Part shown: positions 1 through 13,224 of the stretch, in pieces | Numbering within the stretch: position 1 is the first letter of the stretch | Layout: the number at the start of each line of letters is the position of its first letter | Origin: Austropuccinia psidii | Lineage: Eukaryota > Basidiomycota > Pucciniomycetes > Pucciniales > Sphaerophragmiaceae | Direction of reading: 5' to 3' | NCBI GenBank assembly: GCA_023105745.1 | Contig: JALGQZ010000006.1 | Span: 248,001-312,000, forward strand | DNA: 64,000 nt | Position numbers and translations under genes: made by a program | Notes under the pieces: generated by a model | Database searches by the model: none | What the model was told of the DNA's origin: nothing | What the model saw: only the letters and a program-made list of their open reading frames with translations

Positions 1-417
1 ACAGGCCTAGTGAAAACTAAAATCCAGTACTCTGAAGTGAAAAATATTCACTTCCTCTACCTGGATTGTCTAGAGGGTCATTACACGCCTTTTCAGGATA
101 AAAGGAGGCCTTTTCTCTGCCAGAAAAGGAATCCCCATCCTGTTCTTGAATTCCTATGTAGTAAAACTGTCAAAAACAGCCATACTCTTGGAAAATAAGT
201 CAGTTATAATTCAAGCTTAAGTATTGTAGCTTTCATTATGGTAACCCAACTGATAAAATGTACCCAGGGCTTTCAGCAGCACTCACCACCACTATTCCAC
301 TAATAGTAAAGCCCTTACACTTTGTTTAAACCCTTTTTATCACTATTATTTGTTTCAAAGTCATAGTTTAGGTTGTAAATACTATTATCATAGCTTCTCC
401 ATAGACTCAGCCTGACA
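1..417. repeat. R1 LTR-like repeat, right-hand part (truncated by window start)
   Basis: This stretch aligns by eye with the last ~430 bases of the copy ending at 9066 and with the end of the copy at 26647-28027. Shared landmarks are the TTTTCAG-GATAAAA block, AGGAATCC-CATCCT, the ACTCTTGGAAAATAA block, CCAGGGCTTTC and the terminal GACTCA(A/G)CCTGA. The right end is taken as CCTGACA at 411-417. If R1 is an LTR, this would be the left LTR of an element whose other LTR is at 7698-9066, with 418-7697 as the internal region. The small open frames here are incidental. Confidence 0.6.
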
Positions 418-3400
418 GGTTATTAATAGTTAAAAAGTTAATTTCATTGTTATTGTGGCCTATTTGGGTAGGTAAAATATACCTCAAGGCTCCCAACCAT
501 TCTATATTCAAATGCATTGATCATTTATTCAATTGCTTCAACACCTTACTACAAGTCTTGAACTCCTTTGAGTGAGTATCAACTGGAATATCAGTAAAAT
601 AAGACTTTGGTATGCACATATTATTAATTCTTGATAGGCAGAGTGAAATATTGGGTAAGTGATTCAGGTAATGCAGGCAGACTAATACAATATGGAAGTG
701 AAGTGATCTTGCTACCATATCAAGCCCACTTCCAAAATTATTCCAGTCTATTTTATTCTAATATCCGTAAATAATTTGACCCTAAAATTAATTTCAATTT
801 TTATTTAAATGAAAAATATAACCTTATTTAAAAGAAGTTTCTGCATATTTTTCCTTTAAAATATCCCAAAAATGTTCAGAAATGATTCCATAAATCACAA
901 TATATGGATGGAAGATGATCATCTTCTTCCCCCTTCATTTGGGATGAATAGGGAACCTTACCTTTTAGCTTTGGTAAGCTTCTTAGAATATTGAGTGATA
1001 AAATTGAATGAATTAAGTTTGATAAAAGAGGCATAACTTACCTAGATTTATATTGTAAGACAGAATAGAAGCTAAGTAAGCTTTATCCTCATATCTGTTG
1101 AAGAATATCTAATTATTTAGCTTTTATGATAATTTATTCTGTACATTAGGAATATTGGATTTAGTCTTCCATCTTATTCATCATAAGTATTCAAACAATT
1201 ATTTTCAGGTATTTGAAAAAGGGGAAGTCCACAAGTAAATCAAATAATTTCTTCAGATTTTAATAATTTCCATATTTTACACAATATATCAATTGGTAAA
1301 ATTTGTTTTTATTGATTGATTGATCCAGAACATCATTTAAATATATGAGTTCTTAGTGTGTAATTTATGAATTTTTCAATTATAATTATATTAATTACAA
1401 TTCAGATGCAAAAATAAGTACTTTTAGAATAAGAAAAACAATGCCAAAAATTTAAAAAATATATCTCCAAAATTAATTAAATCTAAAGTTGTTTCAATTA
1501 AAAAAAGATTTCAAGAAGAAAATTTATATACAAAAATCTTCACAACATCAAAAATAAAAATCCAAGTAATTCTACCTTATGAAGTACATGTCAAGGATTT
1601 ATGATACAATATAGAATATTTAGTTATTCAGTCTGAATACTTCCTCATATAGTTCTTTTGACTGTATTCCTTGAAATAAGCTCCTAAAGTAAATTTAATA
1701 TTGAATAAACATTATTATTAGACTTTATTTTAATAATGCACTAATCAAATCTATTTGATTGAGCTTGTAGATCCTTCAAATGGGACTAAGTAATAAGAGT
1801 GATATATTAATCATTATTGATTGAGAATCAGGTTAAATATGTCAAAGATAGAATGAAAAAAAAGCATATGTTAGTGACACATGTAAATTCTGTAATCTAA
1901 CAATATTTTCTCTTTGGATATCATAATTATCTTAAATATTGGTCTTTGAAAAAAATGCCCAAAAATAGGAAAAGCAGAAAATAATTTTGTTAAAAATTTT
2001 CATAAATTTTGGATGTAGCTGAGAAAATCTTCAATTGTAATATACAAATTATAATTTTTGTTTAGTATTTATCCGATTTATATGTGATCTACTATCAAAT
2101 TATTAATGTAATTGTAATCCTGGAACAAAACTTGAAGTCATATTCTCTGAATTATTGAATAGTATTACTCCTATGAAAGGAGATAGGTGGGTATATTACT
2201 CCTAGCTCAATCTAAATTCATTTTAGATAAATTATTCTAGTGAAATTATATCTTTATTTATTTTGAAAACACTCAATTGATGAATAATTTAATTTATCTC
2301 ATTGAAGGCCCTCTAAGAATTCCACAGATAGATCTTCAAGATTCCCCATCCATGATCACAAAATATGTGAAATGAAGAACTACATGTTGAAATATTTCTC
2401 TGTGTGTAAAGAGCTGTAAACAGAAAGAAGGAGGTTTATTTATTTTGATTCAGGAATATGAATTGAGATTAAAATTGAAATACATGGTAATTGAAGCTTG
2501 GTGATCTTAAATTTTTTGTTTGAACTTTTAAAATTCCTTTCCAAGAATAACATTGAGAAATTGAATTAAAGACTGGTGGATTGCATATGTGGCTTGAATC
2601 TCTTCCAAATCTTCTATTTATGAATTCAATTTATTTTCCATCTCCAACCTACATCCAATCTATCTCCCATGCCCAATTCCAAATGTATCACCTTCTGTCA
2701 GGTGTACCCACTTTTCTCATGATTAATTTGGTTTACCATAGGTTTTAACAGGCTATACTTTATGGTTTACTGGAGGAGTATTTTTACTTTTTGTGTGTGG
2801 CTGTGTGATTTCATTTTCAATGAGTACTTAGGGTAGTCATTCATTTTAGTTTATGTCTTTGAGTTCACTTTGTGTTTGGGATTTTGGGATTTTTTGATGT
2901 AATCAAAGTAAATATAATATAGCTTCAAATTCTTCTTCTCTTTTAGCTAAATCCTTCTGTTATGTAAGTGTGCTGCTTCTATATCTTCTTAAAAGTTTTG
3001 TAAACAATTATTTGTAACATTCAATGTGGAATCCATAAATTATATTATTATAATATTTCTTGCAATATCTTCTTCCTTTAAATTTATCTTCATATTTCAA
3101 TTTTTATTCTTAATCCTTAGTAGTTACTTGGGTATTGAAGCATTGATATAAATTATTTAAAATTTGTTTTAGGGAGCTTGAGTCTCAAAAAAGGAGTTGA
3201 ATATGTTAATAGTAAAATAAATCTTAATATCAGATCCATGAGATAAATATGATAGTACATAGAGAACGTACGGAAAGTTCTATAAATACTCGGTTTTGAT
3301 ATTAGAAAGTTATTTATTTCTTATTATATAAAACAGTATTATACCTTTTACAACCAAAATTTCATATAATTAGGAGTATCAGGAATCTTTCACAATGCAT

Positions 3401-3779
3401 TAAGATATTTATGTTGTCATTTAGACTCTGAGTTTATGTGTAGGTATTTTTCCTAATATATAATTGAGAATAGTGATATATTTCCATATAATTCATTCTC
3501 TCAAATGGTGATTTTTGGTAAAAACTATTTTTAATACAGCTACATAATTTACCCAATTTTTTCTCTGAAATGAATTCATTACAAGTAGGTTTACTAATAA
3601 TTTTTCATAATACTCTTCTTAAATTATAAATGAGATTCTGAAGCTGTTAATTTCTGAAAGGCCTTCAAATTTCCCCCTCCCTGTAGTTTTCTGTAACTCT
3701 TTTTTTATTCATTTGAAATAATTCAATTTTTTGTAAAATTAATTCTAATTGGTAATTAAAATGGGCCTTCTCATTGATC
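418..3779. other. AT-rich stretch with no supported gene
   Basis: Very AT-rich and CpG-poor sequence with stops in every frame. It lies between the two R1 copies and may be the decayed interior of an LTR element. No gene, RNA or terminal repeat is recognised. Around 3500-3780 the minus strand can be read as peptide-like text broken by stops, continuing from the open stretch at 3780-4028. Confidence 0.5.
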
Positions 3780-4028
3780 TTAAAATTGTTTTCTCTTAAA
3801 TACCTGGTCATATTCTTCTAGATCTAAGCTGGTCAAAGTACAAATATAATATATTTCAGCTTTATGATAGCTTAACCTCAAGGTAAATATTTCTTGTAGG
3901 GTTTGATCCGGTGTATCAGGTAGATATAGCTTATTCAGATTTGGTACAAAAATCTTGAAGCAACTTTTTGTATATTCTAAATGATATTTTTTTGTGCAAT
4001 AAAATATTTCCCTCAGAAAAATTGTTTT
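3780..4028 (-). pseudogene. Unidentified decayed coding remnant, 82 open codons without a start
   Basis: The minus strand has an open frame from just after a TAA at 4031-4029 to a TAA at 3782-3780. It has no ATG at its head. The translation has mixed, protein-like composition, unlike the Lys/Asn/Ile/Phe-only text usual for AT-rich noncoding DNA. It contains a PDTPDQTLQEIF segment followed by LRLSYHKAEIYYI and SLDLEEYDQVF. Reading the same strand between about 5700 and 4030, and below 3780, gives further peptide-like stretches broken by stops and shifts. This suggests one old gene, probably transposon-borne, in decay. I do not recognise the family. Confidence 0.3.
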
Positions 4029-4031
4029 TTA

Positions 4032-6924
4032 TTCAAATTTTCTTGGTACTTATATCTCCATTTCTTTATTACGAATAAAAACTCCTTGTAAAATTACTAA
4101 ACTCAATACATTCCAATCACAAAAAAACATGTTCACTTGAAAAATTGATTTAAAAGTTTTTCAAATACATTTTTCAATCATTATCAAGATCTAATTTGTT
4201 TCATTTTAATAATTAAGAATTTGTATTTCCAGAATTTTGAGGAAGCCATTATGGAGAAGTAAGCTTAATATTTCATTTTATATTGAATAAATTGATAATA
4301 CAGCTATCCCTATTCAAAAGACTTTTTTCAGCTTCAGCCATTCTAAAAAGAGAAAATATGTAAATAACATTTCTGAGTGCTTTTATGTTAACTTTAATTG
4401 TGAAAATAGGAATAGAATCTCATGTTATTTTTCTAGTAGTTGGAAATTTTCCCACTTATCTAAAGCATATACTATACTTAGAGCTATTAATGATAAATAA
4501 TATCACTTAATAACATCCAATTTTCTAAAACATTACAATATATTATGGACAATATTGCCCTTTCTGTCAATTTCATCTTAAAAATAATGTATTAATTCCT
4601 TGATAAATATCTCTTACTATTGGTATCCTCCTTGGTAGTCCATAAAAGCAAGAAATCAATTCTTGGGAAAAAATGAAATACACAGCTTCTGCCAGCCAGT
4701 TTTTTGAATATTTTCTAAATAAATTAGCCCAAAATGAATGTATTTTTTTATCTCCTTATACTCTGAAGGAATAATTTCTCTTGATTATCAATGACTATTT
4801 TTTTAATAATCATATTTTATTTTTGTGTCCCCAGCCTAGCTTTGCATATATTGCGTCCATTTCTTCATAAATATACAATCCTTAATTCAAATTTATTGCT
4901 CCAATTTATTTATTTTGAATAAAATCATTTATCCGCATCAATTACTTGTATTTTTTCACTTAGGTTTGAAATTTGAATGAAATAATTTTAGGACTAGCTT
5001 AGTTCTTTGAGTTTTTAGGAAAACTCACATTTTATTTTGTTAAGAAATTAAGTTCATCTGCTAGTATTTCAAAATATCAAAAGCTATTTTAGTTTTTTTT
5101 TCTAAAGCAGATTTTCATGCAGGAATTTCACTTTTTAAAAATTTTTCGTGAGAAATTTTATGCTGTATTAAGTTAATTTATAATAACATAAATTTAGTAG
5201 ATTTTAGTTTTGAATTGGAAGAATTTATTTGCATTTAATTGATAAATTTCTTGTAAAATTCTGGAGATTTCATCTTGTATCAGTTTTTTCAACTTATTTG
5301 TCCTATTTTTTTCTATTATTGAGATAGTAACTAAAATTTGTTTGAATTTTTGAAAACCGTTTCAGTACCTGATTGTTAGTAGATTCTTTATATCCTAGGA
5401 TATCCAAAATTTACCTCTAAAATGGAAAACTATTCATTTGTTCAGTCAAATCTTCCTGAAGCTTTTTGGGATTTTTCCTTTAGTTACTTGAGGTTTCATT
5501 CATAGGCTTTTTTTCTTGGGGTGTTGCCTCGATAGTTTAATATTCTAAACATACCCTTTACTCTTTGAGAAGAAATTCTTCTAGAAATTTTCTCTTCACT
5601 TTTCAGAGAATTCCTAAAGAAAATCATTATTGGTAAACTATACCAGCATACCCTCAATAAGGAAAATCAGTTATAACTCCTCGAGCGTTATCATATCCTT
5701 GTAATATATTTTTATACTTAATTATCTCCCAAATATGTTGTGAATAGTATATATAGAACCAATTATTCTTATAATAAGAATGGAAAAAAAGGAAGTACAT
5801 ACCACTTTGAGAAAAGAATTTATTTAGTATATGAAAAGGAGAAAATCAAAAGTTTCAACTAGAATGTTTTGCATAATTGAGAATGATATTTTAGAAAAAC
5901 GAGCATATATTTTGATAAACCGCCTTAATTTTTGCATCAAAATCAGATATTTAAAGTAAAGTCGCATTAACCTACTTTTTATTGAATAAACCACATTATC
6001 CTGATGTATTTTAACCTTTATCTGAAATAAACTTTAAAGTGTTGACTAATAATTTTGATTAAATACCAACCATACAGTTATTTAATATAAAAAATTCTTG
6101 ATTTAATATTAAAAAAAGTTTGATCAAATATTAAGAATATTGGGAATTACTTCCATATAATAAATAGTTAAGTCCAAATAATGAGTAATCGACTACATGG
6201 GATGAAGAACTGATTACAAATATTTCTAAATATCTCCCATGATGAGGAGTTTGTTCTATATAATGAAGAAATTAAAAATCTTCAAAAATTAGCTTCACAT
6301 ACTTAGAAAATCAATTCCTTATTATGTGGAAGTAACTCTTCATATGGCTGATAAAAATTGAAAGACATAAACATAATGCAGCTGATTCAACATAAGATAG
6401 GCCATTCTTAGCTCATATGACATAGAAGACCTCTATAAAATAATTCAGGAAGAAATTCAGTGAGCTAGTATTATTGTGAGCCTTGAGTTATGTCTTAAAT
6501 ACTCATATACTCCACAACTCATCCCAAAATAAGTTTCAAGTCTGAAAGACTGTAAGTCATTTTCATACTCAAAACTCATCATAGTTAACAAAGAAGAGTA
6601 TTAATAACCATTTCTAAATAAATATATCCATGGACTCAAGCAAAATGTGGAGTATACCCAGCCTGTCATCTATGGTAGCTTCATAAACTTAATTGCTCAT
6701 ACCTAATGGGATTAGTTTGATACAACTATTAAGGATTTAAATTCCTTTTCTTTACAATGAGTTTTTATTTTCTCATACTTAATCTCAATCTTGAAGCAAG
6801 AAGTTATCATTTTACCTACAAAATGATCATAGTGTAAAAGACCAGTAAAGAGACCCAAAGTAGGCCATATTATGAGGCCTCTGAGGCCTAAAAATAATCA
6901 AATAATTTATAATAAGTTTGTAAT
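4032..6924. other. AT-rich decayed stretch without a recognisable gene
   Basis: No intact frame longer than about 60 codons and no structural RNA seen. The minus strand of roughly 5700-4030 reads as broken protein-like text and probably belongs to the same dead gene as 3780-4028. The plus strand between about 6200 and 6925 may be the upstream part of the decayed polyprotein whose reverse-transcriptase remnant follows. Confidence 0.4.
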
Positions 6925-7120
6925 AGATGAATTGATCAATAAAAACTCTTTTTGGAGCTTATATACCAAGATTATCATTATGAAATGTCTTATAAGCTGC
7001 CATTTGGCTATTCCAAGGAGGTAATGAGTACCCCATGCACTTTTGACCATATTAATCCTTGATTATTTGCAATGGATATAATTGGAAGTTCAATTATAAT
7101 ATTTAAAACCAGAATTTACT
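6925..7120 (+). pseudogene. Reverse-transcriptase remnant, probably Gypsy-type
   Basis: In one plus-strand frame, 6955-7062 reads LIYQDYHYEMSYKLPFGYS, then a few residues, then PCTFDHINP before a stop. This resembles the reverse-transcriptase stretch in which a Tyr-Lys/Arg-x-Met/Leu-Pro-Phe-Gly motif is followed by Ala-Pro-x-Thr-Phe-Gln. The preceding frame has a weak match to the upstream leucine/aspartate strand. Flanking frames are full of stops, and the YxDD active site cannot be placed. The piece lies about 0.6 kb before the R1 copy at 7698. It could be the pol of an R1 element, but too little room remains for RNase H and integrase unless there were deletions. Confidence 0.35.
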
Positions 7121-7697
7121 GAAACATCATTTAAAAACAAGATCCTTTTTTATTTACAGACTTTGATCATCTATGAAATGACTTGAAACTCAAACATTTA
7201 GTAGTAGAAACAACTATTTATGAAACATAATGGAAATGTTTTATTCAGTTTATTAATGAGAAATATTTAGATATGGCTAAGAATATCTATGAGCTCATAA
7301 TCTCAATACAAAGCGTTAATCTTATTCTATTTTTGGCTATTCTAAGTCAACAATAGAATATGTAAAAATACATAGAACATACAAATCTAATTTAATTATC
7401 ATTACATTTAATATATTCAAGAAAATGGGTCTTATAAAAAGAAAATATTCACAGAAGTAAATTCATTATTCCTTAACAATAAATTGGTTGTTATCCACAT
7501 TTTCTCTCATAATGAGGTGATTATGATAATCATATGTTACAACAAGCTATCCAATCATAAATAGAATGAGGTGATTGGTTTCCAATAATCTTGTTGTTAC
7601 TCTAACCTTTTTGATTCCTCTTTCAGATTCCTATAAGTATTGAAATTATTCTTTTTGTATCTTTCTTTTAAAAATAATCACACCTTATTTTTCAGCC
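7121..7697. other. AT-rich spacer with no supported gene
   Basis: Stop-rich sequence between the reverse-transcriptase remnant and the R1 repeat. Nothing recognisable beyond possible continuation of the decayed polyprotein. The bases just before 7698 are pyrimidine-rich on the plus strand, so no plus-strand polypurine tract supports calling the next repeat a 3' LTR. Confidence 0.4.
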
Positions 7698-9066
7698 TCT
7701 GACTTAAACCCAGAGAACAAGCATGTCATTAAAACACCATAAACCAATGGTAGAGTAGAATTTCCACTAAAAGTGACCTGATAAAAAATAGATCATAAGT
7801 CCATGAAAAATAAAGATGAGAATCACCCCATTCAAAATATACAACTCTCATAACCACAGGACAAGGAGTAAAAAATTTATTCCTGCTCAAAAACAGAACA
7901 GAGCATAAACCTTAGCTTTCACCTCTCATATCAAATCTATAAATGGAAGGAAAAACCCATAAAATTTCTTTTCAATTTTAAGCTCTCAATAAGGGCTATC
8001 AAATGGCACTTCCCAAACCTGGCTAGCATCAGAACTAATAGAATTGGAGCCAATTATAGGCCAAATAATTGTGAATGAGATATTCACCTCTCATTCAACT
8101 TCAACAGTTTTAGTTTGCACTACCCAAATTGGGTTTTTTAGAAAGGGTATAACCTCATATTTTAACTTGTGTCATCAATAATTCTTAAACACTTCTAGAT
8201 CAAAAAACATTAAGGATAATAACTTAATACAGGCTCCATCAAACCCCAAACTCCAAGAATGGGATTTGAAACCTGTATAGCTTTTCCATACTAAATGAGT
8301 AATAAGTGTGGAGAAATAATTGAAGCATATAAAGCTGAGCCAGTTTTGAGCTTTTTATTCCCAAAAATGACAAATTTATGGCAGTTTCAAGGTTGAAATC
8401 CCACCTTATTGGAAAAAAAATACTGTGGAATACATTCCCACAAGATTCAATATTAGGCTTCAAAATCATGTCAATTCTTTTTTATTCTCAAATACCTCAT
8501 AGTATGACTAATATTGGTTCCACTGACACATGCTGTACAGAATTCTACATGTCTGTTAGGTACCTGTATGAAACCTTTCACCCATTATTGTGGAAAAGTG
8601 AAAATAGGTGGTTTCAACCCCACATCTGAGCCCAATACAGGCTATGAAATTCTGTGTAAGCCCCAATCCCACCCTTTGGAGTGAGAAATTCTTCACTCCT
8701 TCCCAATGGGGAGGACCAAAGGCCCTTCCACCCCTTTTCAGAATAAAAATAAACCTTCATCTTCCAAAAAAAAGGAATCCACATCCTACTTTAACATTCC
8801 TACATAGTACAATTTCTTACAGACATTAATACTCTTGAAAAATAATCAGGTATAATTAATCTTATTATTTATTGTAGTTATGATTATAATTAGTTAGTTG
8901 ATAATCACTGAATCCTGGGCTTTCGGAAGAACTTGCCACCACTATAGCTCTATAGTAAAGCCCCAACAACTGTTTAAGCAATATTTTAATATTCTTATAC
9001 GCATCAAAGTCACAGTTGAAGCTTTTAGCTACTATCTTATAGATTCATAATAGACTCAACCTGAAA
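7698..9066. repeat. R1 LTR-like repeat, complete copy A
   Basis: A ~1.37 kb repeat aligning along its whole length with 26647-28027, its last third also with 1-417. The ends are inferred from where similarity starts (TCTGACTTAAACCCAG here, TGTGACTCAAAACCAG in the other copy) and stops (CCTGAAA, CCTGAAA and CCTGACA in the three copies). A TG...CA consensus is therefore plausible. No matching 5-bp target duplications are visible (CAGCC before, CTATT after). A hairpin near 8399-8429 is the decayed counterpart of the clear one in copy C. Small open frames at 8239-8829 are not genes. Confidence 0.6.
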
Positions 9067-11746
9067 CTATTAGCAGATACACCATCATATCTCAATATAA
9101 TCAATTAATTCCAGAATCAGAATAATTCTCAAGAAATTATTGACCTTGGCTTAACTAAAATATATAAAATATAAATATGTTACTATAAGTAATAGTTATA
9201 TATATGAAGCTCATTATATATCTAATGAATTATCTCTTCGTTATTCTCCAATAATCAAACAACTTTTAAAATATTTGTTTTAATGATTTTTTGAAGTACT
9301 AGTTAGTTTCTCTTTCTAATTGCTAAACTGCTCTTTGGATTTAAGTTTTATTCAAGAATTATCTTCAATTACTCTTGTAAAAGGTAACTAAAATAAAAAA
9401 AAAGCTCTATAGTATGTTGAAAAAGAGTTTTATTGAGGTATAGCTCTTTTTTTAATTGAATATAGTATACCATTAATTCTTATTGCTATGTTACTAGTAT
9501 TATATTACAAGTAAAGGGGACAACTCAGAAGGTATTACTCTCTTTTTTATGGTGAACTCATATTACTTGCTTCATTATAGATTTAAAAATCATATATCTC
9601 TTTATCAGTAGTTCTATTATCAAGATTTTTGTAGAAGATTATTACACTTTTTCAAATGTTTATATAGACCTACTATCCAATTATTATTCACTCACTATAT
9701 ATTTTTCTGTAGGCCACAGTTTACCATAAAAGGCTATTACTCCTATATAGTCAATCCAAGCTACCAATCCATCATCAAAAGAACCTATTAGTTCTATATT
9801 AGGTCATCTATATAATTAATAGTTAATCTTGGACATATTATTAACTAATAATGGAATATTCCTTTATTATATCTTTATAGGAAAGAGCTTACCCTCTTTT
9901 AAGAAATTCTTCACTATATTTTTCCATAGATTTCAATTATTATGAAAATAAATTTTCATATGGTTTTCCTTTTTTTGAAGTAATAAAATTAATTTAATTT
10001 GGAATTATCACTGGTTTTTTTATCACTCAGTGGGAGATTTAAATTTTAATTAAAATCTAAACATTTATACTTGGAGTAAAGTAATTTCCCCTGGGATACA
10101 AGAATAACTCCCTAAATATTGAAAATTATATTTTTATTCATATAAAATATTTTCAGCATAAGGCCTTCTGTTTCTTATTGTAAAGGTATCAAAACTCAAT
10201 AACTATTATCAATTCTTCTTTTATAGAGAAAATTTAAATTGCTTGATGTATTTTCTTTTAGGAGCTCTGTGTAGGTTTGCCTGAATATGTTTTACTGAAT
10301 TGGAATTCATCTATAAGATTTCTCTATGAAAGTCTTGATAATATTACTATTAATCAAGATTACTGTGACATTTCTTATGAAATATAATAAATGAACTTAC
10401 TATAACCAAATATAAATAGTTAATTTCTTAATTATTTGTTTTAATTGTTATATACTACTGGTAATTATAACATTAAACAGTAATTCTCCACCATAATTAA
10501 TTACAAGTAATATTAATAAAATAATTTATAATTATCTCTTTTAAAGAGTAATTATAATAATAATTCTTGAAGTAAAATACACATTGGGAAAAAATTCGAT
10601 AAATAAGGCAAAACACTCATTAATACTCCAAAAATACCTTGAAAATAATTTTCAGAGTGATTTGACATATTACTTGTGGATTTGAAGAATCAAAATAAAT
10701 TTATAATGGTGATAAAACAATATAAAATTTTAATACTATTAGAAATGGTATATTTTTTTGATTTAATTTCTTCCTTATTTATTATGAAATAATTAAAAAC
10801 CTTAAGAAAAGATTAACTAAGACCTACTTGTTGGTACTAATGATAAGATTGAATAATAAGATGATTACTGGAAGAACAGAAAGATTAGGACTCCTTTGAA
10901 TCTAAAAATCTCACAGAGATGTGCCAAAGATAAAACTGAAAACAGGTTAGTGAGAAAACCTTCACCTTAATTGGTGTAATGATTACATCACTTGTAGTCA
11001 TATGAAATTATCATAATTACTTAATTAAGTCAATTTATGTGACTACCAACCCATTTATGGTTAATGAATAAATGATTAACCAATTTAAATATTCCTTCAA
11101 TTCAAAATGAAAAATAATTGGTCAAATTTTTGAATTTTAGTGAAAATTAAATCACAGTTTGTATTCTCTGTGAAGGTTTGAAGATTCAGTGACTCATGTG
11201 TACTTACCAAAAATGGACTGTAAGTTAAAATTATAACTTTAATTATAAGTTTATTATTTTATTTGGGCTTAGTATGGATTATCCCTTTCTCCATTGGTCC
11301 AGAAAGCTTCATAAGTATTTACTAATGATTGTATTTTTAATTAATTTTTGAAGTTTTTACCTTGTTTATTCATTGAAAAGAGAATAGTATAGTTATAGCT
11401 GGTTTCCATGAGGGAAATTCAGGACACTAGTTCAAAAAAGGCTTCAATTACTCTTATAAGGTTTATCCATGGAAAATTGTTAATAATGGACATTTTTACA
11501 GGAGTGAGAGCTTCTTGTTACCTCCTTGTCATGTCAAAATAGCAGCTTATTTGCTATTTTCTCATTATTTCATGAAGTTTTAACTTGGTAACCAGGTTCT
11601 CAAAAGGTTTTGATATAACTATTTGGTAGTTATCAGCTATTTATCTAAGATTCAAATTATTCCATACCTCATAGGACTCAGAAGTTGGTTACCCTGGCTC
11701 TCTTAGATTTATTTTGTCCCCCTTTTCTATTTTCATGTCAAGAATA
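9067..11746. other. AT-rich stretch with no supported gene
   Basis: Nothing convincing on either strand. On the minus strand just before the E1 insertion (about 11750-11400) there is peptide-like text including MKIEKGDKINLREPG. It is broken by several stops and not recognised, and could be an old coding remnant into which E1 inserted. Confidence 0.4.
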
Positions 11747-11751
11747 GTAAT
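11747..11751. repeat. Target-site duplication of Gypsy E1, left copy (GTAAT)
   Basis: GTAAT immediately left of the E1 LTR. The identical GTAAT lies immediately right of the other LTR at 21158-21162. Five bases is the usual duplication length for Ty3/Gypsy integrases. The match fixes the outer ends of the element. Confidence 0.85.
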
Positions 11752-13224
11752 TTTCACAGGCGCTCTTGGGAAAAATAAGAGTGGCCTGGCACTCAGCAAT
11801 CAGGAAACTCACTTGGAAGACTTCAAAGAATAAAGAAAATAAAAATTAAGAAGTGAATTTCTCTAAGAAATATGCAAGTACAAAAATGAGATGAAATAAA
11901 ATGAATAAGAAGCCAAATGGCCAAAGAGCCAACCAACTAAGTCCTTAATCACTGTTTCAACCTTCCAGAAGGAACAATGGAATCAGTTAAGGATATTACT
12001 ACCAATATCCACTGACAGGAAAAGAAAGCAAAAGAGAAAGGTGCTAGATGACTGACTTGATAATATCAGTATTCACTTAACAAAATGATAAGATAAATCA
12101 AGAAAAAATCAAATTTAAATATATTGATTTACTGGGGGGAAAACCCCTCAGGGTCAAAAGAGGCTGTTATATGTGAAATGTTGAGAGCTTGACTCCTTCA
12201 GACTGTAACCTGGTCTGTATTGAATCCTGGAATCTGTATTGATGGTCTGAGGGAATGTATACCTTACCAAATTGAGAAATGAACTGGGTTTAATTATTTT
12301 CCCATGGTGTATGATTGAAAATACAGGTCTTGATGAATCCAGACTGCATTGAAGGAATATGGTTGCCAAGGTGGATTGATGTAGCACTGACACTTGGCAA
12401 AGTTTTTTGGAACTTCCTCTTGAATATTCCTTGAGAATAAACTGCCAGTATTCCCTTGGAGGAATACTGTGAATGAGAATAAGCAATTATTTCTGGATAT
12501 TATCATTGGTTTGGGAGATTGACACCTTTATTTGAGCCTTGATGAATCCTCTGGATGATGTGCCTTTATTACTTGATGAAAAGTTGAAATAACCATTTGA
12601 TATTGGCGCCATTGGATTGCTGTTGAAAAAAGATTCATAATGGTTTATAGCACCATCTATGGAACTTTTAGTTATTGGAGGGTGGAAATGGCCAAAAGTC
12701 TTTTGAAATGTTGCCAGGAGGATATAAGTGAAAAGTGTGTTTTGAGTGGCTTCAAAGGTGAAAAAGTGTTTTTGGGTTTTTGGCCAAATACAGCTTATAC
12801 AGCTTTAAAATATTATTTGGTAAAAGTGTGAAAAAAAATGCGCAAAACTGGAAATTAAGCCCTAAATGGCCTAATATGGCCATTCAGGAATATTTCCCAT
12901 ATTACATGGGAAAATGGCTGAATACAGAAAAATGTGAAAAACTGTATTTTAAGCTTAAAAATCCAAATACAGGCTTTTGAGCTGTATTTTCCCTTCTGAC
13001 TGGAAAATACCCAAAGGTGCCTAAAAGCAGAGAAAGGACAGGAAAGGCCTGATGATGGTGAAGGGGCCAAGCTGGGCCCAGTTAGTGAAATGACCATAAA
13101 GGCCAAAAACGTTGAGATGACCAATTTGGCCAAGAATGATGGATATGGCCAACTTTCCATAAATTTCATATGGCATTAATATGCCATATGGAGGTCCAAG
13201 AGGGTGATTTCCATGGTTGTGAAA
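11752..13224 (-). repeat. E1 3' LTR
   Basis: About 1.47 kb, starting TTTCACAG and ending TGTGAAA on the plus strand, one base at each end away from the TGTCACAG/TGTGACA termini of the partner LTR. It aligns with 19607-21157 and 56210-57771 from the shared GGCTCTTGGGAAAAA-type head, through CACTCAG(G)AATCA, to a GGCC-rich right part. Just inside it, the minus strand has an AGGGGGA purine tract, a candidate polypurine primer. The open frames at 12154-13260 lie inside this LTR and are not genes. Confidence 0.85.
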
